Below, in pieces: positions 16,814 to 25,694 of a DNA stretch of 64,000 nt. Origin of the DNA: Jeotgalibaca ciconiae. Lineage in GTDB: Bacteria; Bacillota; Bacilli; Lactobacillales; Aerococcaceae. The DNA is taken from positions 2,040,001 through 2,104,000 of the forward strand of contig NZ_CP034465.1 of assembly GCF_003955755.1 (NCBI RefSeq), written 5' to 3'. Every line of letters begins with the position of its first letter. The first letter of the stretch is position 1. Position numbers and translations under genes: made by a program. Below the pieces are notes generated by a model. That model saw only the letters and a list, made by a program, of their open reading frames with translations. It was not told where the DNA came from and ran no database searches.

Positions 16814-16984
16814 GCATTTCATTTGAGCCACCTGTGCGGAGAAATGAGCCAATTGTTGCGGAGTTTTGAGCCACCGAGTGCGAATAAAAAGGCCATCTAA
16901 ATAATTTTATTCTAAAATAAGACTTTCTGTATAATATACCTCATGCCGTAGGCATAAAAATATTATATAGGAGGTCTATTTTTA

Positions 16985-18529
16985 ATGATTCGATATCGAA
17001 AAATATTGGAAATGCATTTTAATGGCATATCCCAACGAACCATCAGTACCAGTCTTGGTAATTCTAGAAATACAGTTTCCAGCATCATCAAAAAAGCTGA
17101 AAGTTTGGGTCTTGTTGATTTGAGTGATACCCATACTGATCAATGGCTGGGAGGATTTCTGTTTCCCGAGAAGCAAGCTGTTGAAAAAGGCTACTTCCCA
17201 CCAGATTGGGAGGATGTCCATAAAGAGCTTCAGAAGAAGAATGTGACGCTCAAGCTTCTTCATCTTGAGTATACTGATCGAGCGCGCAATGGTGGTAAAA
17301 TCCCCTACGCATATCGAACATTCGCTGAGAAATACGGACATTATGCTAAAAAGTACAAAGCTACGATGCCCATCAGAAGAAAGCCAGGAGAGATTATGGA
17401 AGTGGACTGGGCTGGGAGTACCCTGGTCATCACCGACCGAGCAGCCGGAGAAAAACTTGAGGTGTATATCTTTGTGGCGACATTGCCGTATAGTCAATAT
17501 AGCTATGTGGAAGCGTTCCTTGATATGAAGTCTTCGAGTTGGCTGACGGGACATATCCATGCCTTCGAACATTTTGAGGGGGTTCCAGAATCACTGGTGC
17601 CTGATAACTTAAAAACAGGCGTTATTAAAGCACGTGGAAGCGAGCCAATCATTAATGAGGCTTACCGTGAATTAGCCGATCACTATCGTACTGTAATCGT
17701 ACCTAGTCGAGTAAAAAGACCGAAAGATAAGCCTAGCGTTGAAGGAACCGTAGGGTTCGTCTCTAGGCAGATTATTGCGGCTTTGAGAAATTATCAGTGT
17801 TTCGATATCCATGACTTAAACAAACAAATCCTTAGTAAATTAGATGCAATCAATAAAGAATCTTTTCAAAAGCGTCCGGGTTCGCGAGAAAGTGTGTTTA
17901 ACGAAGAAGAGAAGTCCTACCTTCTGCCCCTTCGTCCCACACGTTTTAAGTTATCGGAATGGAGAATAGCCATCGTTCAACCGAACTACCATATCCAAAT
18001 TGAACGCATGTATTATTCCGTTCCATATGAATATATCCAGAGCGAGGTTCATGTCCGCCTCTCCAAGGATTTAATTGAAGTATACTTTAACGATACCCGA
18101 ATTGCATCTCACAAAAGATTGATGGGAATGGTCGGACAGTATGCAACGCTCCCGGAACATATGCCTGATAACCATCGGTTGTTCTTGGAACATACACCGG
18201 AAAGCAGCCGTGAATGGGCTGAAAAAATCGGTTCGAATATGCTTGAGATGGTCGAATTTCTATTGAAAAATAGCTCTGATAAAAAAGCGCTTAATCAGTT
18301 AATGAGTTTACGAAGCCTGACGCGCAAATACGCAATAGAAGAATTGGAACTTGCCGCTCAAAACATTTTGGTCGCTTCGTCTAATCCAACAGTGAGTGTG
18401 TTCAAGACCATACTTGTCCGAAACAAAAAAAGGTTGAAGGCAGAGGAAAGTGATACTTTGACATCTTTAAAAACAAATGAAGCATACGGCTTTGTACGCG
18501 GCGCAAACTACTTTGGAGGTAAAAAATAA
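16985..18529 (+). CDS. istA: IS21 transposase IstA
   Basis: Encodes 514 residues. An N-terminal helix-turn-helix (QRTISTSLGNSRNTVSSIIK) precedes an rve-type DDE core, with the first Asp in MEVDWAGS (residue 141), the second in LVPDNLKTGV and the Glu in KPSVEGTVGF. AGGAGG precedes the ATG. The stop TAA overlaps the istB ATG by one base, so the two are coupled. The catalytic triad and length look intact, so it is probably functional. Confidence 0.93.
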   Translation: MIRYRKILEMHFNGISQRTISTSLGNSRNTVSSIIKKAESLGLVDLSDTHTDQWLGGFLFPEKQAVEKGYFPPDWEDVHKELQKKNVTLKLLHLEYTDRARNGGKIPYAYRTFAEKYGHYAKKYKATMPIRRKPGEIMEVDWAGSTLVITDRAAGEKLEVYIFVATLPYSQYSYVEAFLDMKSSSWLTGHIHAFEHFEGVPESLVPDNLKTGVIKARGSEPIINEAYRELADHYRTVIVPSRVKRPKDKPSVEGTVGFVSRQIIAALRNYQCFDIHDLNKQILSKLDAINKESFQKRPGSRESVFNEEEKSYLLPLRPTRFKLSEWRIAIVQPNYHIQIERMYYSVPYEYIQSEVHVRLSKDLIEVYFNDTRIASHKRLMGMVGQYATLPEHMPDNHRLFLEHTPESSREWAEKIGSNMLEMVEFLLKNSSDKKALNQLMSLRSLTRKYAIEELELAAQNILVASSNPTVSVFKTILVRNKKRLKAEESDTLTSLKTNEAYGFVRGANYFGGKK

Positions 18530-19284
18530 TGTTGAATGAAGAGACAGTTCGTAAATTAACCGAGATGAGAATGAGCGCAATGGCAGAGTCCTATAGTGAT
18601 CAGATGACGAACACAGGTTACCAAGATATGGCATTTGAGGATCGTTTTAATCTACTCGTTGACCATGAATATTCACATCGTAAATCGAATACCCTACAAA
18701 GATTAATCAAACAAGCACATTTCAGTGAACCACTTGCAGCTATTGAGGACATCGAATATCATCCCGATCGTCATTTAGATAAAAATCTAATACTCGAATT
18801 AGCCACCGGCAATTATATACAGAAAAATCTCAACATCGTTCTTATGGGAGCCTCTGGTAACGGAAAAACATGGCTATCAAACGCCTTCGGTGTTCAAGCA
18901 TGCCGTCAACACTACAAAGTTAAATATGTAAGGCTTCCCGAAATGATGGACGAATTTATCGTTGCTAAAAACGAAGCAGACGGAAGTTTCCGTAAACTTA
19001 TTAACAAATATAAGAAAATCGAGCTTCTCATTATTGATGAGTGGCTTTTGACCACACTTCCTCAGGAACACGTTTATACATTATTTGAAATCATTGAAGC
19101 ACGCTTGAAAAGAACTTCCACTATTTTCTGTTCGCAAACAGCACCAGAAGGATGGTATGAAAAATTAGGAGATGCACTTGTAGCTGATGCTATCTTAGAT
19201 AGAATCGTTCATGATTCGTATAAAATTTTAATTGATGGAGAAGTCTCTATGCGCGAACGTCATGGATTGGGAGCATTCAGATGA
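18529..19284 (+). CDS. istB: IS21 helper ATPase IstB
   Basis: Encodes 251 residues of the DnaA/DnaC-like AAA+ type. Walker A reads GASGNGKTW and Walker B LLIIDEW. IstB forms an ATP-dependent complex on target DNA and directs IstA there. GGAGGT lies ahead of the ATG within the end of istA. Full length, with no interruption. About 200 bp of non-coding DNA and a hairpin follow before the right IS end. Confidence 0.92.
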   Translation: MLNEETVRKLTEMRMSAMAESYSDQMTNTGYQDMAFEDRFNLLVDHEYSHRKSNTLQRLIKQAHFSEPLAAIEDIEYHPDRHLDKNLILELATGNYIQKNLNIVLMGASGNGKTWLSNAFGVQACRQHYKVKYVRLPEMMDEFIVAKNEADGSFRKLINKYKKIELLIIDEWLLTTLPQEHVYTLFEIIEARLKRTSTIFCSQTAPEGWYEKLGDALVADAILDRIVHDSYKILIDGEVSMRERHGLGAFR

Positions 19285-19468
19285 TTCCAATAGACGTAGG
19301 AAATCGAATTGCCCGCTACTATTTCCATAATTTTCTTTCCACTCAAATGATGAAAGATTTGGAAGGTATCCCTATTTCTTATTATTTAGGTGAGTAAGAG
19401 CCTTCGGCTTATGAGATTGTCCAAATCGAAATCATGTTTGTTAAGGATTCACTAGAACATTAATATGA

Positions 19469-19501
19469 AGACCACTAGCCGTACTTCGATGCTAGTGGTC
19501 T
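19469..19501 (+). terminator. Terminator inside the IS21 right end
   Basis: AGACCACTAGC (19469-19479) pairs perfectly with GCTAGTGGTCT (19491-19501). It lies between istB and the host operon, so it may be polar on the PTS genes. Confidence 0.65.
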
Positions 19502-19579
19502 TCTATTACGCACTCTGTGGCTCTTCTCCCCGCATTTGATGGTTCATTTCTCCGCACAGGTGGCTTAATTCGGATGCAA

Positions 19580-20575
19580 TATTCACTCGTAAGTCTAATC
19601 AAAGAACATCCTATAAAAAGGATATATTTAACAGGTTCGGGGACTAGTTATCATGCTGCACTTTTAATGAAAATGTATTTTGACAAATATACTGATTTTG
19701 AAACTTCGGTTTCTATACCTACTTTCTTCTCTCGCTATGAACGGATGAGTAAAAATTATAGTGAAGAAGAAACTCTGCTTATTGCAATATCTCAGTCAGG
19801 GACTTCTAGTTCTACCATTAATGCTATAAAAAAAGGAAACTTATGGGATATTCATACAGTAGCATTAACAGAAGATATGAACAGTTTAATTACTAAAGAG
19901 GCTAAATTATCTATTCATTTAAACTGTGGTAGAGAAGAGATCCCCATTGAGACGAGGGGATATACTGCTACAGTATTCACATCATTGTTGTGGGCTATTG
20001 AGATAGGCAAGCAGGTAGGAAATCTGTCGGAAGAGGAATACAAGGATATACAGACACATTTAGAAGAAGATATTAATAAAATGAATATCGCAATGGAAGA
20101 AATTGAAGAATGGTATGAAAAAAATAAATATGAACTAATTTCAATGGAAAAAGGAGCGATTGCAGGCTATGGCTACAACTATGTAACAGCACTGGAAGCA
20201 TATTTGAAATTATATGAAACCTTTCATCGGCCCTTGTCAGCACATGAATTGGAAGAACTGTTGCATGGGTATGAAATGGCTTTTGATTGTAAACAATATA
20301 TATTCCTTATTGCATCTAAGGGAGAAGAAATTGAAAGTATAGACAGGTATAGAGAATTTCTGAATGAATTAACGCAACACCATTTTGTAATAACAAATGA
20401 AAGGCTAGAACTGAAGGATAGAGATTTGTATTTATCTTCTTCTGTTAGTGAAGATTTTAGTCCGATCTTGTTTATTCTTCCATTTCAGATTCTAGCAGCC
20501 AGAAACTGTGAAGCAATCGGGTATGACACCTCTGTATATCCTCACAAAACGAGAAGCTTTTCTCATATAAGATAA
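19580..20575 (+). pseudogene. 3' part of SIS isomerase/deglycase gene
   Basis: About 330 residues remain. IYLTGSGTSYHAALL is the SIS phosphosugar-binding loop and ISQSGTSSSTINAI the second SIS signature; ETRGYTATVF and the C-terminal HELEELLHGYEMAF segment resemble the intact SIS protein at 24540, of which it is a distant paralogue. A GTG at 19517 inside the IS or an ATG at 19574 could still start translation of a protein lacking only the first 30 or so residues. A partly active product is therefore possible. In families such as FrlB/GfrE/AgaS these enzymes isomerise or deglycate sugar 6-phosphates delivered by the PTS. Confidence 0.8.
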
Positions 20576-20625
20576 GTTATTTTTAGTTTTAATGTTTATT
20601 TTCTACATCTAAAAGGAGGCAAAGC

Positions 20626-21039
20626 ATGAGAAACATTTTAATTGCTACCCATAGCGGCTTAGCACAAGGTTTTTATGAATCGGTAAAATTCTTTAATAAC
20701 GAGGCTGAGAATATCCATTATATTAACGCCTATGTTGAAAACAACGATTTTGAAGAAGAATTTCTAATAAAAGTTGAGGAATTATCAGGTTCTACCTTGT
20801 TTGTATTTACCGATATTCCGGGTGGAACAGTAAATAGGATTGCATCAAAATACATTTCTAAATACGGTTATAAGGTAATTAGTGGGATAAACTTAGCTAT
20901 TATTTTAGAAATAGCACTAAGCACTGAAGAGCTCCCTGAAGAGAGCATTGAAAATATGATCGCTTCATCGAGAGAACAATTAATTTTTATGAATCCATTA
21001 ATGGAAGGGTTAGAAAAGGAGGAAGTTAAAAATGATTAG
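20626..21039 (+). CDS. PTS mannose-family EIIA component
   Basis: Encodes 137 residues of the EIIA-Man fold. The phosphorylated histidine is H9 in ILIATHSGLAQGF, and FVFTDIPGGTVNRIA is the conserved second motif. It accepts phosphate from HPr and passes it to EIIB (next gene, overlapping by 8 bp). AAAGGAGG lies ahead of the ATG. It is a single-domain IIA, not fused to IIB. Cytoplasmic. Confidence 0.92.
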   Translation: MRNILIATHSGLAQGFYESVKFFNNEAENIHYINAYVENNDFEEEFLIKVEELSGSTLFVFTDIPGGTVNRIASKYISKYGYKVISGINLAIILEIALSTEELPEESIENMIASSREQLIFMNPLMEGLEKEEVKND

Positions 21040-21526
21040 TTTGCTAAGAGTAGATGACCGCCTGGTCCACGGGATGGTAGCAGTTTCCTGGACAAGTGCG
21101 CTAAAACCAGATTGTATATTGGTAGCGAATGATGCCGCAGCAAAAGATACATTTATGTCTATGACAATGAAAATGGCTAAACCAGCTGGGGTAAGTTTGA
21201 TTATTAAAAGCATGGAAGAAGCTATAGAAATTCTTAATAGTGGAAAACACAGTAATAAAAAGTTTTTTATAGTAACTGAGAGCGTAGAAGATGCCTATAA
21301 AATTAGTGAGGAGGTCAAAGACCTTAAGAGCGTAAATATTGGTACCGCAGGAATTAAAAAAGAAGAGAAATTGACTGCCACATTGCCTCAAATAATGATG
21401 ACAAAAGAAGATTTTGAATATGCAAGAAAGCTACATGAAAAAGGGATCGATGTTTTTGCACAGGTAACGCCTTCTTTGGAAAAAATGAATTACGCAGGAA
21501 TTGCAAAGGCTTTTAATAATATCTAA
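21032..21526 (+). CDS. PTS mannose/sorbose-family EIIB component
   Basis: Encodes 164 residues. LLRVDDRLVHGMVAVSW carries the phosphorylated histidine (H13). It receives phosphate from EIIA and phosphorylates the sugar as it emerges through EIIC/EIID. The start ATG lies inside the end of the EIIA gene, preceded by AAGGAGG. Family membership is clear; substrate is not shown by this subunit. Confidence 0.92.
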   Translation: MISLLRVDDRLVHGMVAVSWTSALKPDCILVANDAAAKDTFMSMTMKMAKPAGVSLIIKSMEEAIEILNSGKHSNKKFFIVTESVEDAYKISEEVKDLKSVNIGTAGIKKEEKLTATLPQIMMTKEDFEYARKLHEKGIDVFAQVTPSLEKMNYAGIAKAFNNI

Positions 21527-21546
21527 TTAAAAGGAGATGAAACTCA

Positions 21547-22284
21547 ATGATTCAAGGAATTATCGTTGCATTAATCGCTGCAGTTATCTATATGGAAAGC
21601 CGAATCGGCGGACAGCATATGTTGGATAGACCGATCATTATAGGTCCATTAGTGGGCCTAGCTATGGGAGACTTCAATGCAGGTCTAATAATTGGGGGTC
21701 AATTAGAATTAGTCTGGATGGGACTTGTCGGAATTGGTACCTCTACTCCTCCTGACGTGGTTGTAGGATCTGCTTTAGCGACTGCACTAGCAATCCAAAC
21801 AGGTGCGGATTATCAAACAACCTTAGCATTAGCGATTCCTATTGCTCTACTTGCTCAAATGGTAGCCATTGGAGTCGGAATACTAAATACTACATTTGCC
21901 CATTATGCAGATAAACAAATTGAAAAAGGAAACTGGAAAGGCATTGCAGTTGGAAACTGGACTGGCTCTTTAGTATATTTCTTATCTAAATTCTTGATGG
22001 TTTTCATTGGATTTATGGTGGGAGGAAATGCGATTACCGCTATTGTCAATAATATTCCCCAAGTCATTCAATCTGGATTAGGACAATCAGGTAACCTGCT
22101 TCCAGCTTTAGGGATTGCGATGTTAATGCAACTAACGTTTGATAAAAAGTATGCAGCATTTCTGTTCTTGGGATTTGCTTTAGTAGCATTCTTCGATATA
22201 AACACGATAGGCGCTGCTGTGATGGGAGCAATTTGTGCCTATATTTATTATCAATTTAAACCAATGGAAGGGGAATTATTCTAA
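21547..22284 (+). CDS. PTS mannose/sorbose-family EIIC component
   Basis: Encodes 245 residues and about seven to eight membrane segments. GGQHMLDRPIIIGPLVGL and IIGGQLELVWMGL are characteristic of EIIC of the mannose family, which forms the sugar path with EIID. AAAGGAGATGA precedes the ATG. Its TAA overlaps the ATG of EIID by one base, indicating coupled synthesis of the two membrane parts. Confidence 0.92.
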   Translation: MIQGIIVALIAAVIYMESRIGGQHMLDRPIIIGPLVGLAMGDFNAGLIIGGQLELVWMGLVGIGTSTPPDVVVGSALATALAIQTGADYQTTLALAIPIALLAQMVAIGVGILNTTFAHYADKQIEKGNWKGIAVGNWTGSLVYFLSKFLMVFIGFMVGGNAITAIVNNIPQVIQSGLGQSGNLLPALGIAMLMQLTFDKKYAAFLFLGFALVAFFDINTIGAAVMGAICAYIYYQFKPMEGELF

Positions 22285-23123
22285 TGGCAGAGGGAATAGA
22301 GAAAAATACTTCGAATAAATTAACCAAAAAGGAACTAATGAGCGTTTATCTAAGACACTATCAATTGTTGGGTTGTTTTAATTACGAGCGTCAAATGTCT
22401 ACCGGATTTGGGTGGGCAATGACTCCAGTAATCAAAAAGCTATACAGCAATAACGAAGAAAAATTAAAAGAAGGTTTCAAACGTCACTTAGAATTCTTTA
22501 ACTGTGCAACCACGACTTCCCCATTCATTCTCGGGATTAGTTGTGCGATGGAAGAACAATATGCAAATTCTGAAGAAGGAGAATTTGAAGTATCTTCCAT
22601 TAATTCAGTAAAAGCAGCTTTGATGGGTCCGCTTGCTGGTATAGGAGACTCATTTTTCTGGGGGACATTCCGAGTAATTGGTGTGGGGATTGGTGCACCA
22701 TTAGCTATTCAAGGGAATATATTAGGACCACTACTCTATTTTCTAATCAATGTCATTCCTAGTGAACTAATTAGATGGTTTGGATTTAAAGCGGGTTATA
22801 AAGGTGGTAGTGAATTTTTAACAAAAATCAGCGCTGACGGTACACTGCAAAAATTAACAGAAGCCGCAAAAGTCTTAGGGCTTGTAGTAATAGGTGCAAT
22901 GATCGCAGCAATGGTCAACGTTAATGTACCTGCCATTATTAATCTTAACGGCGCAGAAGTGAATATCCAAGAGACGCTGGACTCTATTTTACCTAAAGGC
23001 TTACCTTTATTACTTACCTTTGGCTGTTACGGACTTTTGCAGAAAAAAATTAGTGGAACATGGATAATGTTTGGTTTACTCCTATTAGGGATTATCGGAG
23101 TTGCTCTAGGTATTTTAGGATAG
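22284..23123 (+). CDS. PTS mannose-family EIID component
   Basis: Encodes 279 residues. FNYERQMSTGFGWAM near the N-terminus and GPLAGIGDSFFWGTFR in the middle are EIID signatures, and two to three hydrophobic segments lie in the C-terminal part. With EIIC it makes the membrane translocator. EIID is unique to the mannose family, so the four genes together make a complete single-substrate permease. Amino sugars and glycated amino acids are common substrates in this family, which matches the NanE and SIS genes beside it. Confidence 0.92.
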   Translation: MAEGIEKNTSNKLTKKELMSVYLRHYQLLGCFNYERQMSTGFGWAMTPVIKKLYSNNEEKLKEGFKRHLEFFNCATTTSPFILGISCAMEEQYANSEEGEFEVSSINSVKAALMGPLAGIGDSFFWGTFRVIGVGIGAPLAIQGNILGPLLYFLINVIPSELIRWFGFKAGYKGGSEFLTKISADGTLQKLTEAAKVLGLVVIGAMIAAMVNVNVPAIINLNGAEVNIQETLDSILPKGLPLLLTFGCYGLLQKKISGTWIMFGLLLLGIIGVALGILG

Positions 23124-23145
23124 ATGGGATAAAGGAGAGGAAACT

Positions 23146-23868
23146 ATGAAAAAAGAAGAAATCATTGCTAGTCTAAAAGATGGATTAATTGTTTCTTGTC
23201 AAGCAGTTCCAGGCGAACCCCATTATATGGAAAATATTACAGTTAAAATGGCTGAAAGTGCTGAATGGGGAGGCGCAGTAGGGATAAGAGCCAATTCTCC
23301 AGAAGACATAGAGAAAATTAAGCGAGTTGTAGATCTTCCAATCATCGGTATTTGGAAAATTGATAGAAATATAAAGGATGTTTATTTAACTCCAAATTTA
23401 GATGCAGCTAAGAAACTTTGGGATGCTGGAGCAGAAATTATTGCCGTCCAAGCAACAAAACATAAAAGAGATGATGGAAAGTATTCTTACGAGACGATAA
23501 AAGAAATCAAGAAAGAGATTCCAGAAGCTTTAATTTTTGCAGATATTGCGACTCCAGAAGACGCAGTTATTGCAGCTGAAAATGGTGCTGATTTTGTAGC
23601 CCCGACGCTGCAAGGATATACAAAGGCTGGTTATTTTGACAATGTGACGATTAAAGATGTGCCAGATTTTATTTTGCTACGAGATATTGTTGATGCAGTA
23701 AAAGGTACAGATACGAAAGTTATTATGGAAGGAAAAGTTTCAACTCCTGAAATTGCAGTTCAATGTCTATATATGGGAGCGCATGCAGTAGTTGTAGGTA
23801 ACGCTATTACTCGTCCCCATATTACTGCTAAACGTTTTGCACGGATGTTGAAGAGATACCATGAATAA
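23146..23868 (+). CDS. nanE: N-acylglucosamine-6-phosphate 2-epimerase
   Basis: Encodes 240 residues, the usual NanE length, forming a TIM barrel. IVSCQAVPGEP at the start, then PIIGIWKID, FADIATPEDA and TDTKVIMEGKVSTPE match the family, which converts N-acetylmannosamine 6-phosphate to N-acetylglucosamine 6-phosphate. No sialate lyase or ManNAc kinase gene is present here, so the substrate probably arrives already phosphorylated by the PTS. That makes a mannosamine-type sugar or a glycoconjugate a plausible PTS substrate. It overlaps the next gene by 8 bp. Confidence 0.9.
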   Translation: MKKEEIIASLKDGLIVSCQAVPGEPHYMENITVKMAESAEWGGAVGIRANSPEDIEKIKRVVDLPIIGIWKIDRNIKDVYLTPNLDAAKKLWDAGAEIIAVQATKHKRDDGKYSYETIKEIKKEIPEALIFADIATPEDAVIAAENGADFVAPTLQGYTKAGYFDNVTIKDVPDFILLRDIVDAVKGTDTKVIMEGKVSTPEIAVQCLYMGAHAVVVGNAITRPHITAKRFARMLKRYHE

Positions 23869-24511
23869 GTACTGGATGCCTACCTTATTCTTGATTAGTA
23901 TTATTGCTAGTTTCTTATATAAAAAATATATTACAAAAAGATATTTATTTCTTTTAATGAAGCATAAAAAGAATCAGGAAGAGAAAGAATATATGGATTT
24001 GCTGGATTCTCTTCCTATGAAGCTATATTTTTCCTCCATAACATTAATGGTACTCAAAATAAAGTACTATGTAGACACTAATGAATTTCGTCACGTAAAA
24101 GAAATAAGCGAACAATGGATGGCATCTAATGAGAAAAATAAAGGATTGACTCAGGTTTTATTACCTGTATATGCCTATTACGTAAATTATGGATATAAAA
24201 ATGATGCAATAAACGTATATAACTTTTTGATGAATCGAATAGATGAAGAAGAGGATGGTAAGTTATATGCTGAACTGAATGACTTAAAAGCAATCTATAT
24301 CGATCATGACAAAAAATATATCAGCATACTAGAAGAAAAAATAAAGAAAGCGCGTTCTACTTCAGAAATGGCAGTATTGAATTTCCGTCTTGCAAAGTTA
24401 TATGAGTTTATTGGGGAAATAGGAGAAGCAAGAAAGTTAATAAGAAGATTAAAAGATTTAGGCATTTCAGAAGAAGAAACAAAAGTATTAGATAGCTTAT
24501 TACAAAAATAA
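23861..24511 (+). CDS. Membrane-anchored helical hypothetical protein
   Basis: Encodes 216 residues. An N-terminal hydrophobic segment (about residues 5-22) followed by lysines predicts one membrane anchor with the rest in the cytoplasm. The remainder is helical and the segments FRHVKEISEQWM, NDAINVYNFLM and LAKLYEFIGEIGEARKLI look like degenerate TPR repeats. It overlaps nanE and precedes the SIS gene within the same operon, so it is likely translated together with the PTS genes. I do not know a named family. A scaffold at the PTS is only a guess. Confidence 0.7.
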   Translation: MNKYWMPTLFLISIIASFLYKKYITKRYLFLLMKHKKNQEEKEYMDLLDSLPMKLYFSSITLMVLKIKYYVDTNEFRHVKEISEQWMASNEKNKGLTQVLLPVYAYYVNYGYKNDAINVYNFLMNRIDEEEDGKLYAELNDLKAIYIDHDKKYISILEEKIKKARSTSEMAVLNFRLAKLYEFIGEIGEARKLIRRLKDLGISEEETKVLDSLLQK

Positions 24512-24539
24512 AGAGTTTTGTGTTAAAGGAGAATATTTA

Positions 24540-25628
24540 ATGAGTGAAGAAAATTGGGATATGTATGATTACATCTTAGAGTCTAAAGATGCGGTAAGAA
24601 GTATTGTAAAACATAAGGATCAAATATTAGAAAAAGCGGTCGAATACTTCTTTTCAAAAAAAATTAATAGAATGTATATTGTTGGTTCCGGCACTAGTTA
24701 TCACGCTGGTTTAGCGGCTCAAAGTGTCATTGAAAAGATTCTGGATATTCCAATTGTTGTTCAATACCCAATGGAATTTAAAGACCAAGAGTTTCTTCCC
24801 GATTCCGATACATTAGTTGTTGGTATTTCACATGCGGGAAGATCGACATCTACCATATCAGCTTTAGATAAAGCTAGAGAAAAAGGATATGCCACGATTG
24901 CTGCCACTGCAGAAAAAAATAAGCCGATATTAGAACATGCAGATTGTTCCGTTGAAATCGCTATTGGTCCCGAATATGCAGGGCCAAAAACGAAAGGATA
25001 TATCGGAACGGTGGCTACTTTAGTTTTATTCGCTTTAGAAATAGCGTTAAAAATGAACAAAATAACGGATGCTGAATATGAAAAATATGTAGATGAAGTG
25101 TTAGAAACAACGGATCAAATTCCTGCAATCGCTGAAGCAAGTGTAAAATGGTATGAAGATAATAAACAAGAGCTTATTAAATCGAGAAGGATCATTATTG
25201 TGGGATATGAGCAATGTAAATCTGCCTTACTAGAAGGAACCCTAAAAGTCTTGGAAGCAGTTCGTTATAGTGTAACCGGATATGAAATGGAAGAATTCAT
25301 GCATGGCGTATACCATTCTATTGATGAGGACACTTACATGCTTTATATAGGCTGTGAAGGACAGTACTATGATCGAATGATCAATATGAAGAACTACTTT
25401 GAAAAAGAAAGAGGAAATAAAAATTTCGTAATAACATCGGACGAAGGGCAAGTCACTAATAAAAACAATTTAGTGTATGATTTTAAAAATAATCATTACT
25501 TTGCTTCTTTAGAGTATGTGGTTCCATTCCAAGTCCTAGCTAGGAAATTATCTCTCGACTTAGGCATTGATTGCAATGTTTCTTCTGATCCACACTTCCA
25601 TAAAAAAATGGGAAGTTATACCTATTAA
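24540..25628 (+). CDS. SIS-domain isomerase/deglycase, intact
   Basis: Encodes 362 residues with tandem SIS domains. MYIVGSGTSYHAGLAAQS and VVGISHAGRSTSTISALD are the two phosphosugar-binding loops of the first domain; TGYEMEEFMHGVYHSID is the conserved His/Glu region near the end of the second. The family includes the isomerase half of GlmS, AgaS, and the Amadori deglycases FrlB and GfrE/F. There is no glutaminase domain, so it does not make glucosamine 6-phosphate from glutamine. The operon originally had two such proteins (see 16720/19580), as in the glucoselysine gfr operon. AAAGGAG lies before the ATG. Confidence 0.88.
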   Translation: MSEENWDMYDYILESKDAVRSIVKHKDQILEKAVEYFFSKKINRMYIVGSGTSYHAGLAAQSVIEKILDIPIVVQYPMEFKDQEFLPDSDTLVVGISHAGRSTSTISALDKAREKGYATIAATAEKNKPILEHADCSVEIAIGPEYAGPKTKGYIGTVATLVLFALEIALKMNKITDAEYEKYVDEVLETTDQIPAIAEASVKWYEDNKQELIKSRRIIIVGYEQCKSALLEGTLKVLEAVRYSVTGYEMEEFMHGVYHSIDEDTYMLYIGCEGQYYDRMINMKNYFEKERGNKNFVITSDEGQVTNKNNLVYDFKNNHYFASLEYVVPFQVLARKLSLDLGIDCNVSSDPHFHKKMGSYTY

Positions 25629-25642
25629 CAGGTTTATACGAT

Positions 25643-25674
25643 GCCACGCTTAATTTGGTGTGGCTCGTTTTTTG
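25643..25674 (+). terminator. Possible weak terminator after the SIS gene
   Basis: GCCAC (25643-25647) can pair with GTGGC (25660-25664), and CGTTTTTTG follows. The stem is short, so this may only attenuate. Confidence 0.35.
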
Positions 25675-25694
25675 AATAGTTAAGGAGTAGGCAC

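Larger units (their letters stand above)
16814..19579 (+). mobile_element. Complete IS21-family insertion sequence
   Basis: A 2.77-kb element with istA and istB. Its ends are complex inverted repeats: AGCCACCTGTGCGGAGAAAT at 16826-16846 is mirrored at the right end (19544-19564), and each end also has a second, inner GAGCCAC-GAGTGCG repeat, as is usual in IS21. The element is flanked by TATT at 16810-16813 and 19580-19583, a 4-bp target duplication. Removing the element restores an SIS gene. Exact end bases could differ by one or two. Confidence 0.88.
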
